From an uncultured Oscillospiraceae bacterium (GTDB lineage: Bacteria > Bacillota > Clostridia > Oscillospirales > Oscillospiraceae), in the NCBI GenBank assembly GCA_910588975.1, contig CAJUSE010000010.1, positions 21,632-63,976 on the forward strand: a DNA stretch of 42,345 nucleotides. Direction: 5' to 3'. Position 1 is the first letter of the stretch, and each line of letters starts with the position of its first letter. Under the pieces are notes generated by a model. The model ran no database searches and was not told the origin of the DNA. It saw only the letters and a list, made by a program, of their open reading frames with translations. Both the position numbers and the translations under genes were made by a program. Positions 1 to 8,302 of the stretch are shown here, piece after piece.

Positions 1-3000
1 TTGCCGTAGGAGTTCCAGTGGGCGTCTCTGTGGGGGTCCCGGTAGGCGTCTCCGTAGGAGTTCCAGTGGGCGTCTCTGTGGGGGTCCCGGTAGGTGTCTC
101 CGTAGGAGTTCCAGTGGGCGTCTCTGTGGGGGTCCCGGTAGGCGTCTCCGTGGGAGTAGGAGTGGGCACAGGGGCAGTGTACTTGTTGACGATGATGATC
201 TGTTCATCCTTGTCGGCCATCTGACCCTGCTTTACCTCGCCGCTCTGATATTCGAAGTTGTCAGGCACATCAACCTCGGTGACGGTGTAGGTGGTGCCGT
301 AGGGAATTTTGGTGATGGTGAAGGTCTCACCAGCCTTGAGCTGGACGGAGTAGTTGCCGGGGACGGTGTACTGGACGCTCTCGCCGGCCAGGGCGGTGTA
401 CTCAGCAGCATCGGTGTCGCCCAAAGTCACGTGGAAGGTGAAAGCAGTATCGGCGGGGGCACCATTGCCCTCCACCTGCTTGGTCAGGGCGAGGTCATGC
501 TTGTGCAGGTCGTTGGCCACAGTGATCTCACCGATGTGGTCGGCAGAAGTGGTGTCATTGACTGTGACGGTGCCGTCGTTGTTTACAGTGAAGGACTTCT
601 CGCTCTCGTCCAAAATGTAGCCCTCAGGAGCCTGGGTCTCCACCAGAGTGTAATTGCCGGGGCGGAGGGCGGAAGAAGTGGCAGTGCCGTCAGCGCTGGT
701 GGTCAGGGTCTCCACTACTTTATCGCCGTTCTTGATGTCGAACACTGCACCGGGAAGGGCCTGGCCGCTCTCGCTGGTCTTTTTCACGGTGAGTTTGCCG
801 GTATGGAGGATATTGGTGAAGGTGGGAAGAGTCTCGCTGACCACATTTCCGTCCTTGTCCTTGATCACAGCGGCATAGGCGGTGACGCTGATCTCCTTGG
901 TCTGGGCCCAGATATTGGTGCTGGACTCAATGACGGTGGTGTTCTTAGTGACCTCCACAGTGTACTGCTCGTCGGAATAAATCACTGTGTCGTCGTTGCC
1001 CTGGACTTCCCGGAGGTAGAAGGTCTTTGTCTCGTTGTTCCAATCGGTAAAGTCCAAATCTCCCATATTGGCGAAGGCGGCGATGCCCTTGTCGTTGCTC
1101 ACGGCAGTGCGGACAGGCTCGGTAGCCGTTTCATCGGTATACAGGCCGAAGGTATAGCCCTCGCAGTTGTCAAGGGTGTCACCAAAAGAGTTCTTTACGG
1201 CCTTCTGCAGGCTGACAGACCAGTTACCGACCTGATCGCCGGAATCGAAGCTGCCCAGAATGAGCTTGCCGTTGGCGGCAATGCCGCCGCCGTGGGTATC
1301 GCTGGTGTTGCCGGAGATCAGCACCTTGTGCGCAACCTTAGCCAGCAACTTGTCACTCGCATTGGGAAGGGCGGTCAAGCCAGTTTGGCTGCCCTTGCCG
1401 GTTACCTTGATGGACTGAGCGCCGGCGGCGGAAATTTCTTCCTTCTCTGCATCTTTGTTGGGGGCATAGTAGCCCATCCAGTTGGAGCTGCCGCCGCCCA
1501 GCATAACGCCCAAAATGGTGGTGGCGTTGGTGCTGTAATAGTCGTTGCTGCGATCGGCCCAATCGATGGAATCGAGGCGCTCATAGCTATTCTTCAGGTT
1601 GGAATGGCCCGTGCCCTCGGCAGTGTTGTCAAAGACGGCTATGCCATCGCTCAGCACCACGGTCACATCGGCGTTGGGACAGCCGGCGACGCCGCCGCCC
1701 AGGCCCAAAGCGGTGTTCTCGGTGACAAGGCCGTTAATAATTTGCAGGATACAAGCGTGCTGGACATAAATGCCACCGCCGCCCCAGCCACGCTGACCCT
1801 CCTGGTTCAGGTACGTGCCGCCGACCTTATGGTTGTCGGTGAAAGTTCCGCCGCTAATTTTGCCGAATTCGCAGCCTACGTAAAGACCGCCGCCCTCGCC
1901 GTTTTTGGTTTCGTTGCCGGTAAAGGTGCCGCCGGTCATGGTGAATGTGGCGGGGTGGGGGCTGTCTTTATGGCCATCGTTGACGGTATTATCGGTGCCA
2001 TCCCAAAGGAGAACGCCGCCACCAGCTGCATCAGAGACATTGTAAGAGATGGTGCCGCCGGACATTTCCATGCTGCCCTCGGTGTAGATACCGCCGCCAC
2101 CGTAGTAGTCCTGAACCCAGGTGGTGTACTTTTTTTGATTATGGCCATCTTCCTCGCCGCAGGTGTTGCCGGTGATGGTGCCGTCGGTCATGGTGATCGT
2201 GGTGCTGTGCTCGGCGGCGATAGCACCGCCGTTGCCCCCGGCTTCGCAATGTTGAATGACACCGCCGTTGATGTTGAGGGTGGTGCCGGTTTTCATGTAG
2301 ATGGCACCGCCACGGCCACCGACTTTGCAGTTTTCAATCGTGCCGCCATTCAGATTGATGGTGCCGCTCTTGGCGAAAATGACGCCGCCGTTACCGCTGG
2401 AGGGTTGGTTGTAGCGCTCCCCCAAGGTGCCACCGTTCAGGGTAAAAGTGCCGCCGTCCAAAACGATCAGGGCGGAGCCCTGGGCGTTGTCGACACCGGT
2501 GCCTAAAAGGGCACCAGTGCCCACGTTGTCCTCAAAAGTAAGGCTGCCGTTGGGCGAATAGATCCGGAAGCCGGCCACATTGTCATTCACGGTGATGGTG
2601 TGACCATTCAGATCGACAGGAACATTGTCCCGAATGTCGATTTGAGCAGTGATCCGAAGGTCGCTGGACAGCTCAATAGTCTCGCCGGACTTCCAACCGT
2701 TGGGGAAAAGACCGTAGAGGGAAATGCCAAAGAACGTAGGAGCGCCCTGGGCGGCGGCCAGGAACTCGTCCCAGTTGCCAACCTCGATCACGTCAGGGAT
2801 CTCGGGGATGGACACCTTTACGGTCCAGGTGCAGGAGTGGGTGGTAATGATGGTCTCGAAGGTGGGCTCGTTGCCGGGCTCCTCGTCCTCGGGGGCCTCG
2901 GCCTGGGGAACGGGATCCTCGTCGACCACAACGGTCACAGGCTGATCGCCCTCCCCCTCGGGGGAGCTTTCATGCCCCAGCTGGGGCATGAGGGGGGCTT

Positions 3001-3649
3001 CATCCTCACCCTTATCCTCGTCGGCGGGGTGGGTGACAGGGGAGTCGGGCTCCACCACGTCGGGCAGAGAGGAGTCCTCCTCGGGGGCGGGTTCCTCGTT
3101 CTCGGCGGGGGCAGTCTCAACGGCGTCAGGACCGTTGGGCTCCTCGGTCTCGCCGCCCTCGGTCTCCACAGGGGCAGTCTCGCCCTCTGCGGGCGTGGTC
3201 TCGCCCTCCACAGGGCTGGTCTCCTCGCCCTCGGGGTCCGTGGCCTCGGCGGGGTCGCCCTCGGGGGCGGCGGCAGGCTCCCCATCGGGCAGGGGAGCGG
3301 GGTCAACCGTGACCTCGGTGGTGGGAGTGGGCTCGGCAGTGACCACAGGCTCGGGGATGATCTCCACCATGGTCTCCACCTCGTAGGTGTAGGTGACAGT
3401 GGTCTCGCCCTCGCCCACGGCGAAAACCGTGCCCTCGTCCACCGTGACCACGTCCTCGTTGCCACTGGTCCACTCGCCCCCGTCGGGGAGGTCGTAGTCA
3501 GCGGGGAGGATGGTCTCGCTCTGACCGATCTGCAGCTCGAAATCGGGCTGCTGGGCGGCGAAGGTGGCGGTGGGCAGCATGCCCAGGCACAGGGCCGCTG
3601 TCAGGCCCAGTGCGCCCACTCGCTTCATGGGAGAATACGTGTGCTTCAT
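1..3649 (-). CDS. Large secreted beta-helix / Cna-B-type surface protein, C-terminus beyond window
   Basis: Open without a stop from the ATG at 3649 to the window edge (at least 1216 residues). Residues 1-31 form a signal peptide (basic start, hydrophobic core, ending TFA-A). Residues about 100-255 are an acidic Pro/Glu/Thr linker. About 350-790 are Gly/Thr/Asn-rich turns such as GGTI and GGAI, typical of right-handed parallel beta-helix (pectate-lyase-like, polymorphic-outer-membrane-like) repeats. About 805-1155 hold Cna-B/SpaA-like modules; the second contains the E-box-like TLVETQAPEGY. The visible end is a TPTETPTG stalk, which usually precedes a wall anchor, so a sortase motif may lie outside the window. 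An AAAGGAG site 8 nt before the ATG supports the start. Likely an adhesin or wall-stalk protein; the ligand is not evident. Confidence 0.85.
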   Translation of the reverse strand, partial: MKHTYSPMKRVGALGLTAALCLGMLPTATFAAQQPDFELQIGQSETILPADYDLPDGGEWTSGNEDVVTVDEGTVFAVGEGETTVTYTYEVETMVEIIPEPVVTAEPTPTTEVTVDPAPLPDGEPAAAPEGDPAEATDPEGEETSPVEGETTPAEGETAPVETEGGETEEPNGPDAVETAPAENEEPAPEEDSSLPDVVEPDSPVTHPADEDKGEDEAPLMPQLGHESSPEGEGDQPVTVVVDEDPVPQAEAPEDEEPGNEPTFETIITTHSCTWTVKVSIPEIPDVIEVGNWDEFLAAAQGAPTFFGISLYGLFPNGWKSGETIELSSDLRITAQIDIRDNVPVDLNGHTITVNDNVAGFRIYSPNGSLTFEDNVGTGALLGTGVDNAQGSALIVLDGGTFTLNGGTLGERYNQPSSGNGGVIFAKSGTINLNGGTIENCKVGGRGGAIYMKTGTTLNINGGVIQHCEAGGNGGAIAAEHSTTITMTDGTITGNTCGEEDGHNQKKYTTWVQDYYGGGGIYTEGSMEMSGGTISYNVSDAAGGGVLLWDGTDNTVNDGHKDSPHPATFTMTGGTFTGNETKNGEGGGLYVGCEFGKISGGTFTDNHKVGGTYLNQEGQRGWGGGGIYVQHACILQIINGLVTENTALGLGGGVAGCPNADVTVVLSDGIAVFDNTAEGTGHSNLKNSYERLDSIDWADRSNDYYSTNATTILGVMLGGGSSNWMGYYAPNKDAEKEEISAAGAQSIKVTGKGSQTGLTALPNASDKLLAKVAHKVLISGNTSDTHGGGIAANGKLILGSFDSGDQVGNWSVSLQKAVKNSFGDTLDNCEGYTFGLYTDETATEPVRTAVSNDKGIAAFANMGDLDFTDWNNETKTFYLREVQGNDDTVIYSDEQYTVEVTKNTTVIESSTNIWAQTKEISVTAYAAVIKDKDGNVVSETLPTFTNILHTGKLTVKKTSESGQALPGAVFDIKNGDKVVETLTTSADGTATSSALRPGNYTLVETQAPEGYILDESEKSFTVNNDGTVTVNDTTSADHIGEITVANDLHKHDLALTKQVEGNGAPADTAFTFHVTLGDTDAAEYTALAGESVQYTVPGNYSVQLKAGETFTITKIPYGTTYTVTEVDVPDNFEYQSGEVKQGQMADKDEQIIIVNKYTAPVPTPTPTETPTGTPTETPTGTPTETPTGTPTETPTGTPTETPTGTPTETPTGTPTA
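21..164 (-). repeat. 48-bp minisatellite encoding the Thr/Pro stalk
   Basis: Three tandem 48-bp units (21-68, 69-116, 117-164), each made of two similar 24-bp halves. The first two differ by one base and the third diverges at its end. In the surface-protein frame each unit encodes two TPTETPTG-type octapeptides. The array may continue beyond position 1. Confidence 0.9.
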
Positions 3650-3692
3650 AGGTAGCACTCCTTTCTTTGCAAGTGCCTAAAGAACATAAAGT

Positions 3693-3770
3693 CCCGGCAG
3701 TTACCGGGAGAGAGGGCCTTCTGGGACATCCTATGCGTTTGGTTTGGCTCCGGCTCACGGGTCCTCTCTC
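3693..3770 (-). ncRNA. Candidate structured 5' leader of the surface-protein mRNA
   Basis: Read on the minus strand, GAGAGAGG (3770-3763) can pair with CCUCUCUC (3715-3708), enclosing about 47 nt that contain a CCAAACC segment and a GGAC/GUCC pairing option. A CCCGG/CCGGG hairpin (3708-3693) follows directly. The element lies between a good promoter and the ribosome site, in a leader of about 138 nt. It does not fit c-di-GMP-I/II, SAM, cobalamin or THF consensus as I know them. A regulatory role is inferred. Confidence 0.4.
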
Positions 3771-3793
3771 GGAATTTAATTTGCTCTGGCCTA

Positions 3794-3822
3794 ACTATAT
3801 CATATATTTTCCTCTACTGCAA
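3794..3822 (-). promoter_or_regulatory. Sigma-A-type promoter of the surface-protein gene
   Basis: Minus strand: -35 TTGCAG (3822-3817), 17-bp spacer, -10 TATAGT (3799-3794). Predicted start near 3787. Confidence 0.6.
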
Positions 3823-4107
3823 TACTTTTTCGGGAAAATATCCACCAAAAATGGGATATATTTTGAAAAATAATAATGTATCCAAAAAGCCGTGAGGTCT
3901 GCTCCGGCAATGGTTGCACATGAAAAAGCCGGGGGAGGGGAATGGTGAATAGACATGCATGAAACGAATAATTATGCAATTGGGGGTGGGCGGGTTGCCG
4001 CCGGGCGGCGGGGCGACAAACCAAAAATCAAGGGTTTGGGCCGCTTTTATATGTGTAGGAAGTATGTAATAAGTATGCGATTATACTCGGAATATGTGAT
4101 AGTTGAC
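3823..4107. other. AT-rich intergenic stretch without a supported gene
   Basis: Together with the leader and promoter this fills the 493-bp gap between the two minus-strand genes. Short ORFs here have no ribosome site and non-coding composition. A TTGACA at about 4104 on the plus strand has no -10 partner. Confidence 0.6.
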
Positions 4108-4137
4108 ATAAAAAAGAGCCCCCGTTTGGGGGCTCTT
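4108..4137 (-). terminator. Intrinsic terminator of the carboxypeptidase gene
   Basis: Ten-bp stem AAGAGCCCCC/GGGGGCTCTT with a short loop, followed on the minus strand by a run of T, directly after the stop codon at 4143. Confidence 0.85.
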
Positions 4138-4142
4138 GCAGG

Positions 4143-5324
4143 TTATTTTGCCATGAACAGCCGCTGGAGCAGGTCGGCCAGGATGCCGGGGTAGGTCAGC
4201 CGCTCCACCGCCTGGCCGGCCACGATGTCGATGGTCTGCCGCTCCTCGCCGGCCACGGTGACGGTGAGGGTGCCCAGCTTCTGGCCCTGCTCCACCGGGG
4301 CGGAGACGTCGGGGCAGAGGGTGACGGCGGTCTCCACGGCGTTGACCTGGCTGCGCTGGACCAGGATCCGGCCGGACTGGGCCAGGACGGGCTGGACGGT
4401 GGGAGATTGGCCCAGGAGGACATCCACCGGCGGCAGGGCCTGGGCCGGGCGGACGTCCAGCACGGTGTAATTGGCGAAGCCGAAATTGAGCATACTTTTG
4501 GCGCTCTCGTTTCGGGTGTCCCGGGTGGTGGACTTCATCACTACGGCGATGAGCTCCATGCCGTCCCGCTCCGCCGTGGCCGACATGCAGTAGCCCGCCG
4601 AGGCGGTGAAGCCTGTTTTCAGCCCGGTGGCACCCTCGTAAAAGCGGATGAGCTTGTTGGTGTTGCTCAGCTGGAAGGCGCCGTCCCGCAGGGAGTCCAT
4701 CCAGATGGTGGTGTAGTCCCGGATGGCGGGGTGATGGAGGATCAGCTCCCGGCTCATGAGGGCGATGTCGTGGGCACTGGTGAGATGGCCGGGGGCGGGC
4801 AGGCCGGTGCAGTTGAGGAAGGTGGTGTCCGCCATGCCCAGCTGGGCGGCCCGCTGGTTCATCCGCTCCACAAAGGCGCTCTCGCTGCCGGCGATGCGCT
4901 CGGCCAGGGCCACGGCGGCATCGTTGCCCGAGGCCACCGCCACCGCCTTCAACAGGTCGTGGACGGTCATGGTCTCCCCCTCTTTGAGGTAGACCTGGCT
5001 ACCTCCCATGCTGGCTGCCCGGGCGGAGACCTGGACGGTCTCGTCCAGGGCGAGGGCGCCGGCGTCGATGGCCTCCATGGTAAGCAGGAGGGTCATGATC
5101 TTGGTGACGCTGGCGGGCTCCAGCCGGTCGTGGGAGTTGAGCTCGTAGAGGATGGAGCCGGTCTCCTTCTCCATGAGCAGGGCCGAGCGGCCCTCCACCT
5201 CCGGGGCGCCGGGCGTGGTGGTCTGGGTGGGTGATGTGGTTGGGGTGTTGGGCTCGGCCGCTGTGGCCTGGGCCGGCAGCGCAAACAGGGAAAGGGCCAA
5301 CAGGGCCCCGAGCATTCGCTTCAT
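4143..5324 (-). CDS. D-alanyl-D-alanine carboxypeptidase (peptidase S11, DacF/DacA type)
   Basis: 393 residues. Trims the terminal D-Ala of peptidoglycan stem peptides outside the cell membrane. Signal peptide at residues 1-22, then a Thr/Pro linker to about 40. The three penicillin-binding motifs are in order: SVTK (Ser72, Lys75), SGN (132-134) and KTG (236-238). The C-terminal third matches the beta-domain of class C PBPs, ending in a short amphipathic tail (YPGILADLLQRLF) that could dock to the membrane. Length is normal for the family. GGAGG lies 8 nt before the ATG. Monocistronic, with its own terminator. Whether its role is vegetative or sporulation-specific (DacF-like) cannot be told. 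Confidence 0.93.
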   Translation of the reverse strand: MKRMLGALLALSLFALPAQATAAEPNTPTTSPTQTTTPGAPEVEGRSALLMEKETGSILYELNSHDRLEPASVTKIMTLLLTMEAIDAGALALDETVQVSARAASMGGSQVYLKEGETMTVHDLLKAVAVASGNDAAVALAERIAGSESAFVERMNQRAAQLGMADTTFLNCTGLPAPGHLTSAHDIALMSRELILHHPAIRDYTTIWMDSLRDGAFQLSNTNKLIRFYEGATGLKTGFTASAGYCMSATAERDGMELIAVVMKSTTRDTRNESAKSMLNFGFANYTVLDVRPAQALPPVDVLLGQSPTVQPVLAQSGRILVQRSQVNAVETAVTLCPDVSAPVEQGQKLGTLTVTVAGEERQTIDIVAGQAVERLTYPGILADLLQRLFMAK

Positions 5325-5411
5325 AGTCCCGCCTCCATTTGGTGAAATTTCCGCTTTTAAGATGTGACATTTGGCGGCAGACTATGCCTGGAGATGGGTG
5401 GCAGTTTCGGG

Positions 5412-5446
5412 CAAAAAAGCAAGGGCCGGCCATTTTTGGCCGACCC
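5412..5446 (-). terminator. Intrinsic terminator after the sigma/partner operon
   Basis: Eight-bp stem GGTCGGCC/GGCCGGCC (one G-U) with an AAAAAT loop, then six T on the minus strand (5418-5413), just after the stop at 5464. Confidence 0.8.
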
Positions 5447-5463
5447 CTGGATTTGCGTGTTTT

Positions 5464-7686
5464 TTAGTTGGGGAAGGCGGTTTGGGTGTCTATCAGGCAG
5501 AGCTTGCCGCTTTTGTCATAGGTGTAGGTCTCGGTGGTGTGGGCGGCGTCGTCCCGGGCGGTGGTACGCAGCTGCCGGGCGGCGGGGTCGATCTCGAAGT
5601 CGTAGCCCACCAGGGTGAAGGCGTACTCGAACTGCTCGGTCTCCCTGTTCCACAGCCAGTGGAGGTAGCGGCCATTGACTACCCCACGGGAGTCCAGCAG
5701 ACGGATGTCCTGGGCGCCGTCAAAGTTGAGGTCGGCGATCTGGGGGAGGTAGTCGCTCTCATCGCCCTGGGTCCAGCCGTCGCCGAAGGGGAAGGTATCC
5801 CCCTCCGCTTCGGTGCTGGCCAGCTCGGCATCGGAAATGTTCAGGGTTTGATAAATGGTGTTTCCCTCCATCACGTCCAGAGACTGAACGCCGTAGGTCC
5901 AGGTGCCATAGCCGCTGGCCACCGCCCGGCAGTTGGCACGGAGGGTGAAGGTGGTTTTGGGGGAGACGGTGATGGGAAAGTCGTAAGTGCCAGAGACGGT
6001 GACCCCCTCGCTCACGTCGGTGGGGAGGTGGTTGGAGGCAAGGCTGTCGGCGGTGATGGGGGCGGCTTCCAGGGCGGCGATGTTTTTCTCGGTGAGGGGG
6101 AGCTCCACAAGAGGGAGCTTTTCGCCCATGTTCAGCTCCTCCAGCCAGGCGTTGTAGCCCGCCTGGTCCAGAATGAGGGAACGCTCATTGTCGGACAGGT
6201 CGGCGGCGTAGGTATAGGTGATGAAGTAGACCGGGCCGCCGCTGCGCTGGGCCACCTCATAGGCCTGGCTGTCCTGGCCGTAGGCGTCGGGCCAGGCGGC
6301 GCTGTCCCAGGCATCCACACTGGCAAAGGCGGTGTAGCGGTCCCCCTCGGTGTGGCGGTAGAGCGCATAGGGCCAGAGCACCTCCCCCGCCCAGCCCTGG
6401 TTGTGGCTGGCCCCGACGGCCATATAGCCGCCGGCATAGAAGGTGAGGAGAGGGTAGGTCTCTGCCTGGAGGTAGATGGGGGCGGCATCCCCGGTATAGC
6501 TTTCGTCAAAGTCGATGACATAGCCCGCCTGGCCGGCGGTGATGTCGGCGGTGTGGAACAGGATGAGCTCCTCCCGGCCGTCTCCGTCCACGTCCAGAAC
6601 GGCGAAGCTGTCCAGGCCCTCCACCTCACTCTCCGCCAAGCGGCCGTCAGGGAGGACGCCACTGTAAAGCAGATTGCGGAGCACAGCAGTGTAGGTTCGA
6701 ATGGCGTCGGTGCGCTCTCCCGCCGGGGGATAGGGGGTGTGCTCCGGGTCAGAGTCGGGGGCGGGGGTGGCCACCGGGGAGAGAAGGCCCAGGTCCAGCT
6801 GGTCGGCCAGCTCCTCCAGATGGGCTGGGGTGAGGCCCTGCTGACTCCCCACGCCGGCGTTTTGCCGCTCTCCGTCCAGCACCAGCACGGTGACGAAGCA
6901 ATCCTTGAAATCCACCAGGAGCATGGATCTGTCCGGCCCCAGGGCCAGCTTCACCGGCAGACCCTTTTTCGTGGTGTAGTCCCACTGGGTGAAGGCCTCT
7001 ACGTCCTGAAGGTAGACCAGGGCATCGTGGAGGGTGCCCTTCACCGAGCGCTGGAGCTGGAATTCCACCGGCCCGAAGTTGTCGGCGGTGAGATAGGCCC
7101 AGCCGTCCACATGGAAGGTGCCGTCCTCGTACATATAGTTCACATCCCCCTTGGTCTGGCCCATGAAGTTCCCCAGGGGCGCTGTGAGCTCGGGATGCTG
7201 GTTGGCATCGTAGACGGTCCTGTGGAGCTTCAGGTCGTACTTGGCGGCAATCTCCTCCAGTTTTTCGGCCATTTCAGGGGTATAGACCAGGTAGGTGCTG
7301 TAATTGGCCAGGCTGCTGTCCAGGGTGTTGCCCACGCTCTGGAGGATGGCGTGGTCGGGGTCGTAGCTCTCCTGAAATTCCAGCCATTCGGCCAGGGCCT
7401 GGCTCTCGGGGGTGTCCATGTAGCCGGACAGGCTCATGGGCTGCCCCCAGTCTGTGGCCCCCACACTGGGCCGCAGCAGCAGATCCCGCAGGCCCAGCAG
7501 GTTGGCGGCGATGGCCCCCGAGGACAAGGCGCAGCAGATGGCCGCCACGGCGGCCAGAGAGGCCAGAGGCCGCAGGGAACGCCGCTTTTTCTCTTTGCTT
7601 TCCATGTGTTCAAACTCCTCCCAGCTCAGTTCACGGCGGCTATGGACCTGGGAGAAGGTCTCCTTGTAAAAATCCCGGTTATTCAT
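5464..7686 (-). CDS. Large membrane partner of an ECF sigma factor (putative anti-sigma) with VCBS-like Asp loops
   Basis: 740 residues, no recognised full-length family. Residues 1-40 are a charged cytoplasmic part, about 41-65 one membrane segment, and the rest is predicted outside. The outer part holds two Asp-rich loops like calcium-binding FG-GAP/VCBS repeats: DVDGDGREE near residue 368 and DLNFDGAQD near 660. Its start overlaps the end of the sigma gene by 8 bp, implying translational coupling. Short N-terminus, single membrane segment and coupling fit the architecture of clostridial anti-sigma factors, but no zinc-binding HxxxCxxC motif is seen, so the anti-sigma role is inferred from context. 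The extracellular region could sense surface or carbohydrate state. Confidence 0.7.
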   Translation of the reverse strand: MNNRDFYKETFSQVHSRRELSWEEFEHMESKEKKRRSLRPLASLAAVAAICCALSSGAIAANLLGLRDLLLRPSVGATDWGQPMSLSGYMDTPESQALAEWLEFQESYDPDHAILQSVGNTLDSSLANYSTYLVYTPEMAEKLEEIAAKYDLKLHRTVYDANQHPELTAPLGNFMGQTKGDVNYMYEDGTFHVDGWAYLTADNFGPVEFQLQRSVKGTLHDALVYLQDVEAFTQWDYTTKKGLPVKLALGPDRSMLLVDFKDCFVTVLVLDGERQNAGVGSQQGLTPAHLEELADQLDLGLLSPVATPAPDSDPEHTPYPPAGERTDAIRTYTAVLRNLLYSGVLPDGRLAESEVEGLDSFAVLDVDGDGREELILFHTADITAGQAGYVIDFDESYTGDAAPIYLQAETYPLLTFYAGGYMAVGASHNQGWAGEVLWPYALYRHTEGDRYTAFASVDAWDSAAWPDAYGQDSQAYEVAQRSGGPVYFITYTYAADLSDNERSLILDQAGYNAWLEELNMGEKLPLVELPLTEKNIAALEAAPITADSLASNHLPTDVSEGVTVSGTYDFPITVSPKTTFTLRANCRAVASGYGTWTYGVQSLDVMEGNTIYQTLNISDAELASTEAEGDTFPFGDGWTQGDESDYLPQIADLNFDGAQDIRLLDSRGVVNGRYLHWLWNRETEQFEYAFTLVGYDFEIDPAARQLRTTARDDAAHTTETYTYDKSGKLCLIDTQTAFPN

Positions 7687-8161
7687 CCTGCCAGCCCTCC
7701 TTGAGTGCGGCCTTCAGCTTTGCCCGTCCCCGGCTCAGCCGGGTGGTCACCGCCGACTCCCCCAGGCTGAGCAGGGCGGCGATCTCCCGGACGGGGAGGT
7801 CCTCGTAATAGAACAGGTAGAGGACGCTGCGGTATTTTTCCTCCAGGGCCATCACCGCCCGGTAAAGCTCCCGCTGGTCCTCCCGCTCAAAGGCGGGGGC
7901 CGGGATGGTGTCGGTGAGCTGGGCCTGCCGGCGGCGCCAGGGACTTTTCAGAATGTCCCGACAGAGATTGCTCCCCACCCGCAGAAGCCAGCGGCGGAGA
8001 TGCTCCTCGCTGTCGAAGGGCTTGTCGGTGCGGAACAGACGCAAAAAGACCTCCTGCACCACATCCTCGGCGTCGGCGGGACGGCCCAGGGCGTGAAGGG
8101 CAAGACGGTATATGCTGTTTTGATAGTGCTCCACCGCACGGGTGAAGGTCTCCTTGTCCAT
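7679..8161 (-). CDS. RNA polymerase ECF-type sigma-70 factor
   Basis: 160 residues from the chosen start. Region 2: YRLALHALGRPADAEDVVQEVFLRLFR; region 4: YYEDLPVREIAALL followed by SAVTTRLSRGRAKL, the helix-turn-helix that reads the -35 element. The ATG at 8161 has GAGGG 7 nt upstream; an earlier in-frame ATG at 8194 coincides with the predicted transcription start and is disfavoured. Typical length for the family. It overlaps the next gene, its likely antagonist, by 8 bp. The upstream promoter resembles an ECF promoter, so autoregulation is plausible. Confidence 0.92.
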   Translation of the reverse strand: MDKETFTRAVEHYQNSIYRLALHALGRPADAEDVVQEVFLRLFRTDKPFDSEEHLRRWLLRVGSNLCRDILKSPWRRRQAQLTDTIPAPAFEREDQRELYRAVMALEEKYRSVLYLFYYEDLPVREIAALLSLGESAVTTRLSRGRAKLKAALKEGWQDE

Positions 8162-8200
8162 AGCCAGCCCTCGCTTGTGGTTGAGAATGTACATTCACCT

Positions 8201-8230
8201 ATTGTACGACAGAGCGGGGGGATTTGTCAC
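8201..8230 (-). promoter_or_regulatory. Promoter of the ECF sigma operon, possibly autoregulated
   Basis: Minus strand GTGACA (8230-8225), 18 bp, TACAAT (8206-8201). The overlapping TGACAA - 15 bp - CGTA pattern also resembles ECF promoters (AAC-type -35, CGT-type -10). Predicted start about 8194. Confidence 0.5.
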
Positions 8231-8260
8231 ATATTCGGGGAAAATTTTTGAAGGGATACA

Positions 8261-8290
8261 GCAAAGGCCACCCAAACGGGCGGCCTTTGC
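8261..8290 (-). terminator. Hairpin after the SLH/carbohydrate-binding gene
   Basis: Near-perfect 13-bp stem GCAAAGGCC.CCC/GGG.GGCCTTTGC with a 4-nt loop and one G-U pair. The U-tract after it is poor, so it may act partly as a 3'-end stabiliser. Confidence 0.6.
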
Positions 8291-8302
8291 TGTGAAATAA
8301 GT

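Noticed and set aside
18..224. Plus-strand frame of repeated Val-Gly-Val-Pro/Ser
   Set aside because: Antisense of the TPTETPTG stalk; the stalk frame is continuous with the whole surface protein.
431..2506. Long plus-strand open frame opposite the surface-protein gene
   Set aside because: Gly/Val/Ala-rich shadow of a GC-rich coding strand; no ribosome site, and the minus strand encodes recognisable signal peptide and domains. The same applies to long plus-strand frames at 5371-7704, 9338-10636 and 27789-29348.
3693..3770. c-di-GMP-I (GEMM) riboswitch call for the surface-protein leader
   Set aside because: A CAAACC segment is present but the GGGACGCAAAGC core and the receptor helix are not.
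3955..4194. 79-codon plus-strand frame between the first two genes
   Set aside because: No ribosome site and it runs through the carboxypeptidase terminator and coding end.
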